Below are positions 1-8,282 of a stretch of 37,292 bases of DNA, piece after piece. Made by a program: the position numbers and the translations under genes. Each line of letters opens with the position of its first letter. The first letter of the stretch is position 1. This DNA is from JADJOY01 sp046331705 [NCBI: bacterium] (GTDB taxonomy: Bacteria > JADJOY01). The stretch covers positions 1 through 37,292 of the forward strand of contig JAXLQJ010000070.1 of NCBI GenBank assembly GCA_046331705.1, read 5' to 3'. The notes beneath the pieces were generated by a model that saw only the letters and a program-made list of their open reading frames with translations, did not search any database and was not told the origin of the DNA.

Positions 1-247
1 CGCGCAACAGATCCGCCTCGCTGCTCGTGTTCTCGACGTCGATGAACACCATGCGCCGCGGGGCGCGCGGCTCCACCACGACAGGCGTGACGGGAGCCGG
101 GGCTTCGCTGGTCTTGCGCGTGCGCGGCGTCTTGGTTCGGGTGCGTTTGGCCGGCGCCGCCGTGGCGGCGGGCACGGGCGCGGGACTGGGTTCGATGGGA
201 GTGGATTTGCTGCGAGGGGTGGCCTCGGAGGCTCGCTTGGTTGCCAT
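1..247 (-). CDS. N-terminus of a possible NYN-domain protein (runs off left edge)
   Basis: Only the first 82 codons lie in the window. ATG at 247-245 opens a frame with no stop to the left edge. The first ~65 residues are a low-complexity Ala/Pro/Thr/Lys/Arg-rich, basic tail. A hydrophobic strand containing FIDVENTSS then begins. An Asp directly after a hydrophobic beta strand, followed by -EN-, resembles the first strand and catalytic Asp of NYN/PIN-like nuclease domains, where VFID.EN is typical. The family call is an inference from this short piece. The basic tail could bind nucleic acid or be a disordered linker. It lies 71 nt downstream of the membrane glycosyltransferase on the same strand. 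A small plus-strand reading frame over it is antisense and has no recognisable features. Confidence 0.55.
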   Translation of the reverse strand, partial: MATKRASEATPRSKSTPIEPSPAPVPAATAAPAKRTRTKTPRTRKTSEAPAPVTPVVVEPRAPRRMVFIDVENTSSEADLLR

Positions 248-318
248 GCGGGATTTATCGCGCGGATCGGCGCGATAGTCGAGCGTCGCGGGTCGTTCGA
301 CGGGATGGATCGCCGCGG

Positions 319-2103
319 CTAGCGCACCGGCGCGAAGGACGCGAGCGGGCATCGCCGCGGCGTTGGTGAGGTTGGATCGAAGCAGACGGGAACCCAGCGC
401 GGATCGGCGAGTGACCATCGGGTCCGAAATCGCACGGACTCGACAGCCTCCCCGTCCATGGCCGCGATGGTGGCGTCGAAATGCGCGCCGTGGAAAACCT
501 GCCCCGCGCGGAAATCGCGCCGCGTGAGGTAGATCCAGTCGACCGGCGACTCGAAGAAGCGATGCCCTGGAGGGGCGGTCACCAGCAGCGTGTGCTCGTC
601 CTCGGCGACGAGCGCCGGCGGCTCGGCGAAGTTCGTGAGCACCGCGACCTCCGCCTCGACACCCGGGGTCAGGAACCGGAAGGCCGCGCCGATCCCCGAT
701 GCCGTGGTGCGACTCGGCGTGTTGACGAGCAAGATCACGTCGTCGGCGCGGACCGGCCCGAGCACGGCGCGGTACGACTCGACCAGCCCCTCGAAGCCCT
801 TGCGGAACTCGCTCTCGAATCGGCTGGCGAGCCAGACGTCGGCGGACGCGGGCACCACGAACGCGTACCCAGCTGCGACCGCCGCGACGAGCATGCGGGC
901 CGCACCGCTCGCAGCCTGCGCCAGCAACGAATCGACGATCGACCCGGCGAGCAGCGCCCACCCCACCGACGCGAAGTAGAGATAGCGGGCGCTCGGCAGG
1001 AAGCCCAAGGTGGGCGTCACGAAGAGCCCCAGCCACGCGAGCGCGAAGAGCCGCACGTGCCGGGTCTCGCGCGCCCGTAGCGCCGCGATCCCCGCGATCG
1101 AAGCAGCGGCAACGAAGAGCGCCGCGAGCGGCCACCACGGCAGCGCGAAGAGGCGGTCGTGACGCTGCAGGCTGGGTGGGAGGTAGGCGACCAACGACGC
1201 CAGCGCGAGCACCGCGCTCTTGGCCATGAACGCGAGCTTCGTGGCGAACGGGAGATCGAGCGTCACGGGGGCGTAGCCGGAGCGAAGTCCGAATCCGTGC
1301 GACGCGTACCAGGCGACGTACGCGAGGGCGAAGACGAGGAACGGCAGCGCGCGCAGCCAGCGCGCATCCCGCCACGGAACGGCGATCCGCCTCTCCCGCA
1401 CCGGATCCGCCAATCCCAGAAGCTCGTGGACGACGAAGATCGCGGGCAACGCGCACACGGTCTCCTTGGTGAGCATGCCCGCGCTCAGGAGCGCGGCGGT
1501 GACGGCGTGGAGCCAGTGGCGCCGGACGCCACGCGCGCGACCCGCCGCCCGAAACGCGAGCAAGCCCCCGATCGCCTCCGACACCGCCACCAGATCGCTG
1601 CGATTCGAGATCCAGTAGACGGCCGCGAGATTGCCGGGATGGAACGCGAAGATCCCAGCACCGGCGAGGGCGCCGCGCGCACCCACTCCGAACGCGCCGA
1701 GCAAGCGCCACACGAGCGCGACCGCGAGCACGTGCGCGAGCAAGCTCGTGAGGTGATAGCCCCAGGATTCGCGCCCCCAGAGCCGCACGTCGAGCGCCAG
1801 GAGCGCGGTGGAAGCCGGCCGGAAATAGTTGAACTCGAACTCGTCGCTGGTCCACCACGGCAGCGCCCAGCGGACCTCGTCGCGAGGCAACGCCGTGACG
1901 CCGTAGGTGTTGCCGTGCAGCCGGGCGAGCCCTGGCTTCGGGCCCTCGATCAAGAGCAGATGGACGAAGTCGTCCATGAAGAGCGGCGCGCGCAGCGTGG
2001 GCGCGAGCACCGCGACGACGGTGAGCAACAAGCCCGGCAGCAGCGCGCGCCGCGTGTGCGTCCGCCAGCTTGCGGCGGTCGCGGCGCGCGTGGACGCGGG
2101 CAT
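319..2103 (-). CDS. Polytopic membrane glycosyltransferase-like protein (GT-C / PMT-TMTC type)
   Basis: 594 residues with about ten hydrophobic segments. After the first membrane segment (about residues 19-40) comes an MDDF motif, matching the paired acidic residues in the first outer loop of GT-C glycosyltransferases, which use polyprenyl-phosphate sugars. Further TMTC/PMT-like landmarks are YFRP (about residue 93), HPGNLAAVYW, SNRSDL and a GMLTKE stretch before another membrane span. The C-terminal ~150 residues form a soluble domain of unknown role. Likely action is transfer of a sugar from a lipid carrier at the periplasmic face of the inner membrane; acceptor and sugar cannot be read from sequence. 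It follows the dioxygenase gene by 45 nt in the same direction. The frame is intact. Confidence 0.72.
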   Translation of the reverse strand: MPASTRAATAASWRTHTRRALLPGLLLTVVAVLAPTLRAPLFMDDFVHLLLIEGPKPGLARLHGNTYGVTALPRDEVRWALPWWTSDEFEFNYFRPASTALLALDVRLWGRESWGYHLTSLLAHVLAVALVWRLLGAFGVGARGALAGAGIFAFHPGNLAAVYWISNRSDLVAVSEAIGGLLAFRAAGRARGVRRHWLHAVTAALLSAGMLTKETVCALPAIFVVHELLGLADPVRERRIAVPWRDARWLRALPFLVFALAYVAWYASHGFGLRSGYAPVTLDLPFATKLAFMAKSAVLALASLVAYLPPSLQRHDRLFALPWWPLAALFVAAASIAGIAALRARETRHVRLFALAWLGLFVTPTLGFLPSARYLYFASVGWALLAGSIVDSLLAQAASGAARMLVAAVAAGYAFVVPASADVWLASRFESEFRKGFEGLVESYRAVLGPVRADDVILLVNTPSRTTASGIGAAFRFLTPGVEAEVAVLTNFAEPPALVAEDEHTLLVTAPPGHRFFESPVDWIYLTRRDFRAGQVFHGAHFDATIAAMDGEAVESVRFRTRWSLADPRWVPVCFDPTSPTPRRCPLASFAPVR

Positions 2104-2148
2104 GGGAACGAGAGACGCGATCGAGCGGGATGCGCGATCGACGATCGC

Positions 2149-3213
2149 TCAGCGACCGAGGCGCGCCGCCACCAGGTGCTGAAGCAGCTCGACGCCGCTG
2201 CGCATCGTGCTCCACCTCAGCCGGAAGTCGCGCGAGCCGGGCAACGAGAGCCACAACCGCAGCAGATGGCGGCGACGCTCGGGCTCGGGCCAATCCTGGT
2301 ACGCCGTTCGGGCGTGAATCTGCGTGTGGTTCGACAGGAGCTGGATGTCGCCGGGCTCGAGCTCCATGTCGAGGTGGATCGCCGGATCCGCCGCGATGGC
2401 GTCGTAGGCATCGAGCAAGGCGCGCTCGTCGTCGGTGAGCGCGGGCACGCCCGGAACACGCTCGGCGGATCGGAAGTAGTCGCTGTGCCAAAAGGTGCGA
2501 AGCTCGCCGCCGGCGTAACGACACGGCGGCACCGGCACCGAGCGAACGTTTCCTTCGCCATGCGTATCGAGGTGGAACGGACGAAAGAGACGCTCGCTCC
2601 TCGCGGGGGATCGCCGCAGCAGCTCGTTGAAGACGGTCACCGAGCTGGCGATACGGCTCGCGCCGCCGCGCCACGCCGCGTGCAGACACAACAGACCCAC
2701 CACGTCCGCCGCGTCGCAATGGAACGCGATGTTCTGGTTGGTTTCGTAGAGCCGGATGTCGCCGCCCTTGTGCTCGTCGCGGACGTGGCCGAGCAAATCT
2801 CCGCGCGGGTTCTGGGCGCCCGGGATTCCGAGGTGCAGGCCCAGACACCAGAAGAAGCATTCGGACTCCGCGGCGCTCCAATCGCGGACGGGCACGTCGC
2901 GGATCAGCACGAACCCCCGCCCGTGAGCGAGCTCGCGCCGCCACGCGGCGATGCGCGCGGCGAGGCGCTCGAGCGGGAAATCCGCGGCGAGCATCGCCGT
3001 GAGCGGCTTGCCGGTCGCGAGCGCGGCGGTGACGGCGCGCCGGCACTCGTCGATCTCGGCGCGCGCGAGACGATCGATCCAGTCGCTCCGGCCGCGCAGC
3101 TCCGCCCCACGCCAAGCGCTCGGCAGATCGAGCGGCGCGCGGGGGATCGACTGATGGGGACGCGCCAGATAGTGAAACGTCTGCCGTCTGAGCGATCGGT
3201 AAGGTGTCGTCAC
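2149..3213 (-). CDS. TauD/TfdA-type Fe(II)/2-oxoglutarate-dependent dioxygenase
   Basis: 354 residues from a GTG start. The iron-binding facial triad is visible: H165-x-D167 in AFHCDA, and a distal His in NHTQIHAR (H300, alternatively H296). An Arg in the RHLLRLWL segment (R319) is placed to bind 2-oxoglutarate. The ETNQ stretch just before the HxD motif is also typical of TfdA-like enzymes. Such enzymes hydroxylate or oxidatively cleave small molecules using O2 and 2-oxoglutarate. The usual TauD substrate is taurine, but nothing here fixes the substrate and no sulfonate transporter is present. The gene starts 72 nt after nrfA on the same strand, so co-transcription is possible. An O2-dependent enzyme beside an anaerobic nitrite reductase is a little odd. 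The frame is clean. Confidence 0.82.
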   Translation of the reverse strand: MTTPYRSLRRQTFHYLARPHQSIPRAPLDLPSAWRGAELRGRSDWIDRLARAEIDECRRAVTAALATGKPLTAMLAADFPLERLAARIAAWRRELAHGRGFVLIRDVPVRDWSAAESECFFWCLGLHLGIPGAQNPRGDLLGHVRDEHKGGDIRLYETNQNIAFHCDAADVVGLLCLHAAWRGGASRIASSVTVFNELLRRSPARSERLFRPFHLDTHGEGNVRSVPVPPCRYAGGELRTFWHSDYFRSAERVPGVPALTDDERALLDAYDAIAADPAIHLDMELEPGDIQLLSNHTQIHARTAYQDWPEPERRRHLLRLWLSLPGSRDFRLRWSTMRSGVELLQHLVAARLGR

Positions 3214-3285
3214 GGCGGCTCCGTCGCCGAGCCTAGCAGGCGCCCGAAAAGCGCGCCTACGCGATCCCGTCGCGCGACGGCTTCG

Positions 3286-4854
3286 TCAGTGCGCGGTGGT
3301 GGCGGCGACGGGCGCGGCGGCGGCCGCCGCGCCATCCAACCCGAGCCGCGCGACCTCGGTGATGCCCTGCCGGGCGTAGTCGATCGACTCGCCCAGGATC
3401 CGCAGCGTCTCCGCCGGGGCGTGGAAGCCCGTCGAGTTCTCGGCGTTGACGAGATCCGCGCGCCACTGTGCGCGCCGGTGCAGCGCGCGCGCTCCCGCCA
3501 GCTGCTCGTCGCTGGCACCCGCGGCCTTGGCACCGCGGATCGCCTCGATCAGCTCCACCACGGCGATCTCCGCTCGGTCCATCTGTCCCTTGGTGCGCGC
3601 CTGGATCTGGTCGACGCGCGCCTGGATCTCGCTCTCCGTGTAGTTGTGGCACGTCTGGCACGAGAGGTTCACGTGCGCCAGCGGCGTCTGCACTTGATGG
3701 TCGGAGTACTTCATCGCGCCCTCGCGCTTGTAGGGCATGTGGCAATCGGCGCAAGACACGCCGCTGCGCGCGTGAATCCCCTGGCTCCAGGTCTCGAACT
3801 CGGGATGCTGCGCCTTGAGAACCTTGGTTCCCGAGTCCTTGTGCGTCCAGTCGGTCCAGCCGACCTCGTCGTAATAGGCCTCCATCTCTTCCGCCTTGAG
3901 CCCCTTGTGCCACGGGAACGTGAGACGCTTGGCGTCCCCCTGGAAGTAATACTCGACGTGGCATTGCCCGCAGGCGAACGAGCGCATCTCCTGGCGGGTG
4001 GCGAGAGCGTTGGGATCGTAGGGCTGCGCCCGATCGCCCTTTCGCCACTGCTCGATGCTCGGCAGGTGCGGCACCGGCTCCGCCGACTCGGCGAGCTTGG
4101 CGATGCCCTCGAGGAACGCCGGACGCGTCACCCGCAGGCGCATCGAGTCGGGAGTGTGGCAGTCGAGGCAGGTGACGGGATGGCTCGCGAGCTTGGTCGC
4201 TTCCGCATACGGAAGTGGATTCACGTGCTCCCAGCCGGTGAAGAGCTGGGCGCGGCCCGCCTCGGAGAAGAGCGGATCGTCGAGGGTGCCCGGCGCACCG
4301 TGCGCCAGCCCGGCTTCGCGATACGCCACCACGGTCGACGCGTGGCAGTTGAGACACGTCCCGGGCTGCGGCTTCTGCTTGACGCGCTCGGTTTTGCGCT
4401 GGTCTTGAAGCATGAACGCGTGGCCGCGGCGCTCGCGGTAATCGATCGCGAAGGCGTAGCCGTTGAACATGGTCTTGAGCCGTGGGTCCCCGACCAGCTT
4501 CGATTCGGCCTTGCGTTCCGCGCCGGGCGCGACCTCGGTCGCCGTCCCCTCGGGCTCCGGCGGTCGCCCCTCGCTCCACTTGAAGCGCGCGCGCGCGTTG
4601 TCCGAAGTGCGCAGGTAGCCGTCGTATTGGCGCGGAAAGTTCTTGCCCCACTCGGCCGGATCGATCGTGCGCTCGGTCAGCTTCACGATCTCGAGGGTGG
4701 AGTGCGCGGCCTCTTGCTTGCGCGTCTGGATGTTGGCGTAGAGCATCATGGTGAGCACGGTGCCCACGCCGAAAGCCACCGCCGCGGCCACGAACACGGC
4801 CACGATCAGGGAGCGACTGCGCGCCGCCGGGGCACCACGGTTCTCGTTGCTCAT
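3286..4854 (-). CDS. nrfA: Cytochrome c nitrite reductase catalytic subunit, CxxCH active-site variant
   Basis: 522 residues. It reduces nitrite to ammonium with six electrons at the periplasmic side. An N-terminal membrane segment (about 16-38) anchors or exports it. Five heme motifs are present: CLNCH 167-171, CLDCH 229-233, CGQCH 295-299, CADCH 368-372 and CQTCH 399-403. Active-site residues match NrfA: R157 region, Y302 in VEYYF, and H350 in KAQH. The calcium ligands E301, K347 and Q349 are also kept. The first heme motif normally reads CxxCK, with Lys as ligand to the catalytic heme; here it is CxxCH (codon CAC). Start chosen at 4854 because an AGGGAG-like site precedes it and a longer frame to 4932 would overlap nrfH. 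It lies 13 nt after nrfH. A 35-residue charged, Pro/Glu-rich insert (about 86-120) separates the N-terminal region from the core. Confidence 0.95.
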   Translation of the reverse strand: MSNENRGAPAARSRSLIVAVFVAAAVAFGVGTVLTMMLYANIQTRKQEAAHSTLEIVKLTERTIDPAEWGKNFPRQYDGYLRTSDNARARFKWSEGRPPEPEGTATEVAPGAERKAESKLVGDPRLKTMFNGYAFAIDYRERRGHAFMLQDQRKTERVKQKPQPGTCLNCHASTVVAYREAGLAHGAPGTLDDPLFSEAGRAQLFTGWEHVNPLPYAEATKLASHPVTCLDCHTPDSMRLRVTRPAFLEGIAKLAESAEPVPHLPSIEQWRKGDRAQPYDPNALATRQEMRSFACGQCHVEYYFQGDAKRLTFPWHKGLKAEEMEAYYDEVGWTDWTHKDSGTKVLKAQHPEFETWSQGIHARSGVSCADCHMPYKREGAMKYSDHQVQTPLAHVNLSCQTCHNYTESEIQARVDQIQARTKGQMDRAEIAVVELIEAIRGAKAAGASDEQLAGARALHRRAQWRADLVNAENSTGFHAPAETLRILGESIDYARQGITEVARLGLDGAAAAAAPVAATTAH

Positions 4855-4867
4855 CGGATCGACTCCC

Positions 4868-5374
4868 TCAGCGCACGGGTCCGTGCGCGACCGCGGCGTG
4901 ACAGCGGATGCAATCGAGGCCGCCCGAGGCATCGGCAGCGGGCTCGTGGCGACCGAACGCCACCAACCGGATCTCGTGGGTCATCGCCTCGTGACAGCGG
5001 ACACAGTTCTGCACCACCACCTCGCGGCTCGTGCGCGTGATCTGGATCGGCTCGTGGAAATCCTGGAACGTGAAGCCCTTCGAGTGCCGGTAGCCGTGCT
5101 CCGCCTTGACCCAATACTTCGCGATCAGCGAGTCGTGGGGCACGTGACAGTCGTTGCAGGTCGCGCGCGCATGGTGGGCACCCTTCGCCCAGCCGTCGAA
5201 CTCGGCGTTCATGATGTGGCAGTTCACGCACGCCGCGGGATCGTTCGAGAGATACGAGGTGGCGCGCGCATCGTGCGCCGTATAGGCCACGGCCGCGACG
5301 AACGAGCCCGCGAGCGCGCCGAGCAGCGCGATCCAAGCCAAGCGGAGCGGTCCGCGACGTTGCGAGGGCGACAT
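4868..5374 (-). CDS. nrfH: NrfH-type tetraheme quinol dehydrogenase, membrane partner of NrfA
   Basis: 168 residues: one N-terminal membrane helix (about 12-32) and four heme motifs, CVNCH 49-53, CNDCH 73-77, CVRCH 124-128 and CIRCH 155-159. The first motif continues as CVNCHIM, the CxxCHxM arrangement in which Met is an axial ligand of heme 1 in NrfH. It takes electrons from the quinol pool and passes them to NrfA. Start placed at 5374, which puts the membrane helix right after a short basic leader; upstream in-frame ATGs (5425, 5413) would add a non-conserved stretch. It is immediately upstream of nrfA (13 nt), the usual nrfHA order, so the complex is complete here. No FNR or NarL box was confidently seen in the 180-nt divergent region upstream. 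Confidence 0.93.
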   Translation of the reverse strand: MSPSQRRGPLRLAWIALLGALAGSFVAAVAYTAHDARATSYLSNDPAACVNCHIMNAEFDGWAKGAHHARATCNDCHVPHDSLIAKYWVKAEHGYRHSKGFTFQDFHEPIQITRTSREVVVQNCVRCHEAMTHEIRLVAFGRHEPAADASGGLDCIRCHAAVAHGPVR

Positions 5375-5556
5375 CGCGCGGCAGTCTAGCGCCGTGCGCC
5401 GACGCGCGACCATGATCTGGCTCATACGGAGCACACCTCGGTTGGGCGCGCAGTAACCTCGCCCCGAATCTGAGTTGCAGGCTCCAGATCGGACGTCGAG
5501 CATCCAAGCGCGTGGCGATTCCGCCGCGGGTGCGATCGAGCGAGGAAGCGAACCCC

Positions 5557-6384
5557 ATGACCATCGGCGAATGGCTGTCGATCCCGGTCCTGCTGCGCCC
5601 GCGGCGCATCGCGCAGCACCTCGCGCAGATCGAGCGATCCGGTCGCTTCCCGCGCGTGCCGAACACCTGGCAGCTCACGCTGGGCGTGATCCGCATGTGG
5701 CATCGCCTCGCGTTTCGCAGCGAAACGGTGGGGCTTTGCGTGTCGCATCCGCCGCGCAGCAACCTGCGGGCGCGGCTCTTCCAGTACCGTCCCGTCCGCT
5801 TCCCGTTCCTTCTCCACGAAGGTGCGGTGACGCCACTCGACCTCACCGGGCTGGTGAGCCCGCCTTCCACCGTCATCCGCCATCTGCTCGGCACGCATCA
5901 CGACGGCAAGCAATTCGCGTACGACCTGGAGCTGCTCGCCTGCCACCCGGGGAAGCTCGAGGAGCTGGCGCGACAGGTGGCCGGTCTCATCGAGCGTGAC
6001 GACCGCCGTGCCCGCTGGCTTCGCGACCTGTCGGTCTACGCGACCTATCACGAGCGGCTGCGCGCGGCGGTCGAGCGCGCGCTCGCGGACGACTTCGGCC
6101 TGACGGCCGAGGAAGCCGCGAACCCGGACATCTCGTTCGGCGGCTATCTGGCGTGGTGCGCCGCCCAACCCGCGACCGCCGAGGCGACGTTCGCGCTGCT
6201 GCGCGCCGGACACTACACCTGGAGCGAAGGGCGTACGGACACCGCCGCAGCGCCGGCTCCTGCGGCGCCCAGCCAAGGTGCGCCCGCGCTGACGCAGCGT
6301 CGCGCGAGGCGATCCCGCGGGAAGCCGCGGACCTCGCCGTCCGACTCTGGCGCGTCGCGGGCAGGTGGAGCCAGCTCGGCGTGA
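5557..6384 (+). CDS. Unrecognised conserved-looking protein
   Basis: 275 residues from ATG 5557, preceded by GAGGAAG about 9 nt upstream. The ATG at 5512 is in frame but has no such site. Residues 1-215 look folded and are rich in Trp, His and Arg, with segments such as IRMWHRLAFRSE, GTHHDGKQFAYDLELL and DISFGGYLAW. The last ~55 residues are an Ala/Pro/Ser/Arg-rich tail. No membrane segment, signal peptide or known catalytic motif is evident. I do not recognise the family. It is divergent from nrfH and about 90 nt upstream of the TetR gene, so it may be co-regulated with either neighbour. A longer antisense frame on the minus strand is a codon-bias shadow. Confidence 0.68.
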   Translation: MTIGEWLSIPVLLRPRRIAQHLAQIERSGRFPRVPNTWQLTLGVIRMWHRLAFRSETVGLCVSHPPRSNLRARLFQYRPVRFPFLLHEGAVTPLDLTGLVSPPSTVIRHLLGTHHDGKQFAYDLELLACHPGKLEELARQVAGLIERDDRRARWLRDLSVYATYHERLRAAVERALADDFGLTAEEAANPDISFGGYLAWCAAQPATAEATFALLRAGHYTWSEGRTDTAAAPAPAAPSQGAPALTQRRARRSRGKPRTSPSDSGASRAGGASSA

Positions 6385-6476
6385 CGGGCGTGGCGAGGCC
6401 TTTCCCCCACCGCGCCGGCCCGCGGCGCTGGCCCGCGGGAGTTGTGCGGCCCTGCACCCGCGTGGAACATGGGGGA

Positions 6477-7202
6477 ATGCGCAAGCCCATCGACGACGCG
6501 GCCGCGGACGAGCTCAGGAAGGCGAGCGCGCCTCCCACCCTTCGCGAAGCGCTGCCGCGGGGCGTGAGGCCGCCGCGGCAGCGCCGCAGCCAGGACACCA
6601 TCGAGCGGATCGTGGCGGCGGCGACACGGCTGCTCGACGGACGGCCGTTCGACGAGATCCCGATCCTCGAGATCGTCGAGCAGGCAGGTGTCTCGACGAG
6701 CTCGTTCTACGCGCGTTTCCCGAACAAGGCGGTGCTGCTCGAGTACCTGCACGAGCGCCACCTGCGAAGCATGCGCCAGGCCGCCGATCACGCGCTCGCG
6801 AACCACGTCTGGGACGCGATGTCCGTGAGTGACATCGTGCGCATGCTCGTGACCCTCTACCTCACCCACCGGCGCGCCAACGAGCCGTTGCTACGCACCT
6901 TCCTGCACGCCGCCCTCGAGGATCCGAGCTACCTCGCGCGACGCACCGCTTCCGATCAGTACGTGATCGGCGTGATCGCCGACTACCTGGAATCGCGACT
7001 CGCCAAGGACGGCGTACCGGTGGACTTCGAGCGCATCGCGCTGGTGGTGCTGGTGGTCACGTCGGCGATCAAGGACGCCACCAGCGCGCCCGAGCAGTTC
7101 GCCTCGCGCTTTCGCCTGCGCGACGAAGCGCTGGTGGATGGGCTCGCCGCGATGGCGTGCGCGCACCTCGGCGTGCCCGACAGCCGCACCGTCTGCCGCT
7201 GA
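6477..7202 (+). CDS. TetR/AcrR-family transcriptional regulator
   Basis: 241 residues. The N-terminal ~35 residues are a polar leader. A TetR-type helix-turn-helix follows (about 37-85), with the typical sequence order: RRSQDTIERIVAAATRLL, then IVEQAGVSTSSFYARF and the NKAVLLEYLHER helix. The C-terminal ligand-binding part is helical and unassigned. ATG 6477 is chosen because the longer upstream frame is uncharacteristic; GGGGGA directly precedes it. It probably represses nearby genes on binding a small hydrophobic ligand, but the ligand is unknown. Candidate targets are its own gene, the unknown gene upstream, or the convergent DyP peroxidase. Confidence 0.88.
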   Translation: MRKPIDDAAADELRKASAPPTLREALPRGVRPPRQRRSQDTIERIVAAATRLLDGRPFDEIPILEIVEQAGVSTSSFYARFPNKAVLLEYLHERHLRSMRQAADHALANHVWDAMSVSDIVRMLVTLYLTHRRANEPLLRTFLHAALEDPSYLARRTASDQYVIGVIADYLESRLAKDGVPVDFERIALVVLVVTSAIKDATSAPEQFASRFRLRDEALVDGLAAMACAHLGVPDSRTVCR

Positions 7203-7213
7203 GCGTTCGAGCC

Positions 7214-7235
7214 CGAGCGCGGCGCGCAGCGCTCG
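7214..7235. terminator. Hairpin between convergent TetR and DyP genes
   Basis: A 7-bp perfect stem (CGAGCGC / GCGCTCG) with an 8-nt loop sits in the 44-nt gap between two convergent stop codons. There is no T-run on either side, so it could act as a weak bidirectional terminator or be a chance palindrome in GC-rich DNA. Confidence 0.3.
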
Positions 7236-7246
7236 CGGCGCTCGCG

Positions 7247-8173
7247 TCACCCGCCCGCGAGCGCGTTCAGCTGCTCGAGTGACGGCGCGAAGAAATAGCC
7301 GCCCGACACCGGGTGCGAGAACTCCATCAGCCGGTCGTGATGGCCATCGCCGCTGGTGCCGAACATGCGCGTGAGCATCTTGTCGAAGGTGGTGCGCTCC
7401 CGGCAATAGGCGATGAAGAAGAGCCCCGACTCGCTGGTGGTGCCGTACGGGAAGCTGTGCCGCAGGATCTGCAGCTCCTCGCCGTCCTCCTCGATCACCG
7501 TGCGGCTGACGTGCGCCGTCACCGGGCGCAGCGCATCGTCGAGCTCGACGCTGTCGGGCTTGGTGCGTCCGACGATTCGCTCTTGCTCCGCGACCGGGAG
7601 CGCCGCCCAGCGCGCGAGATCGTGCACGTAGCGCTGGATCAGCACGTAGCTGCCGCCAGCGAATGCCGCGTCCTCGCCTCCGATGAGCGCCGCCGTCGGC
7701 CGCTCGTCGCCCGCGGGGTTCTCGGTGCCGTCGATGAAACCGGTGAGATCGCGGCTGTCGAGATAGCGAAAGCCGGCGACCTCGTCGAGCGGCTTCACCA
7801 GGCCCCCGAGCGCGTCGCGCACCCGCCGCGTCAGCTCGAACGCCGAGTCCGGTCGATCCGCGACCACGTGCAGCAACACGTCGCCGCCGGTCGCGGGCGC
7901 CAGCAACGGGCCGGCACCGATCGGCACGAACGGCGCGAGCTCGCGCGGCCGTGCCGACGGCGAGACCCGATCCCAGAGCGCCGCTCCCACCGACACCACC
8001 GACCGCAGACCCGCGTCGCCGGCGAGGGCGGCGACCTCGGCCGTGAGCTCCGGCACACGCGCCAGCTTGGCCACGATCCGGCGCGCATCCGCTGCCCGAT
8101 CGCTCGCCTCGACCACGAGGAAATGAGCCGCGGGGCCCGGCACGGGGATGATTCCGGCTTGGGGTGTCGTCAT
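7247..8173 (-). CDS. Dye-decolorizing (DyP-type) heme peroxidase
   Basis: 308 residues, normal for class B DyP/YfeX-like enzymes. Hallmarks: GFIDGTENP at 145-153 carrying the distal catalytic Asp (D148), proximal heme-ligand His in VTAHVSR (H221), and distal Arg in LRHSFPYG (R238). It oxidises substrates with H2O2, or may act on porphyrins as proposed for YfeX. No Tat or Sec signal is seen, so it is probably cytoplasmic. Start set at 8173 because a perfect AGGAGG lies 7 nt upstream; a longer in-frame reading to 8572 overlaps the lipoprotein gene and is spurious. No encapsulin gene is adjacent and there is no obvious C-terminal cargo-loading peptide. It is convergent with the TetR regulator. 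Confidence 0.93.
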   Translation of the reverse strand: MTTPQAGIIPVPGPAAHFLVVEASDRAADARRIVAKLARVPELTAEVAALAGDAGLRSVVSVGAALWDRVSPSARPRELAPFVPIGAGPLLAPATGGDVLLHVVADRPDSAFELTRRVRDALGGLVKPLDEVAGFRYLDSRDLTGFIDGTENPAGDERPTAALIGGEDAAFAGGSYVLIQRYVHDLARWAALPVAEQERIVGRTKPDSVELDDALRPVTAHVSRTVIEEDGEELQILRHSFPYGTTSESGLFFIAYCRERTTFDKMLTRMFGTSGDGHHDRLMEFSHPVSGGYFFAPSLEQLNALAGG

Positions 8174-8282
8174 GCCAATCCTCCTGGCGGCCAGGCCGCG
8201 CGCCGATGCGTGGTTCCCGCTATGTGTCGCGCGCCCACCGCGCGCGGCAAGTCCCCCGGATCCCGGAGCGCGCGGGACGGCC

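Noticed and set aside
1159-5040. A 1293-codon plus-strand open reading frame over the dioxygenase, nrfA and nrfH genes
   Set aside because: It is antisense to clearly recognisable genes and its Arg/His-rich product has no domain. High GC and codon bias generate such long shadow frames.
7247-8173. DyP peroxidase as an encapsulin cargo
   Set aside because: No encapsulin gene lies next to it and no cargo-loading extension is evident at the C-terminus.
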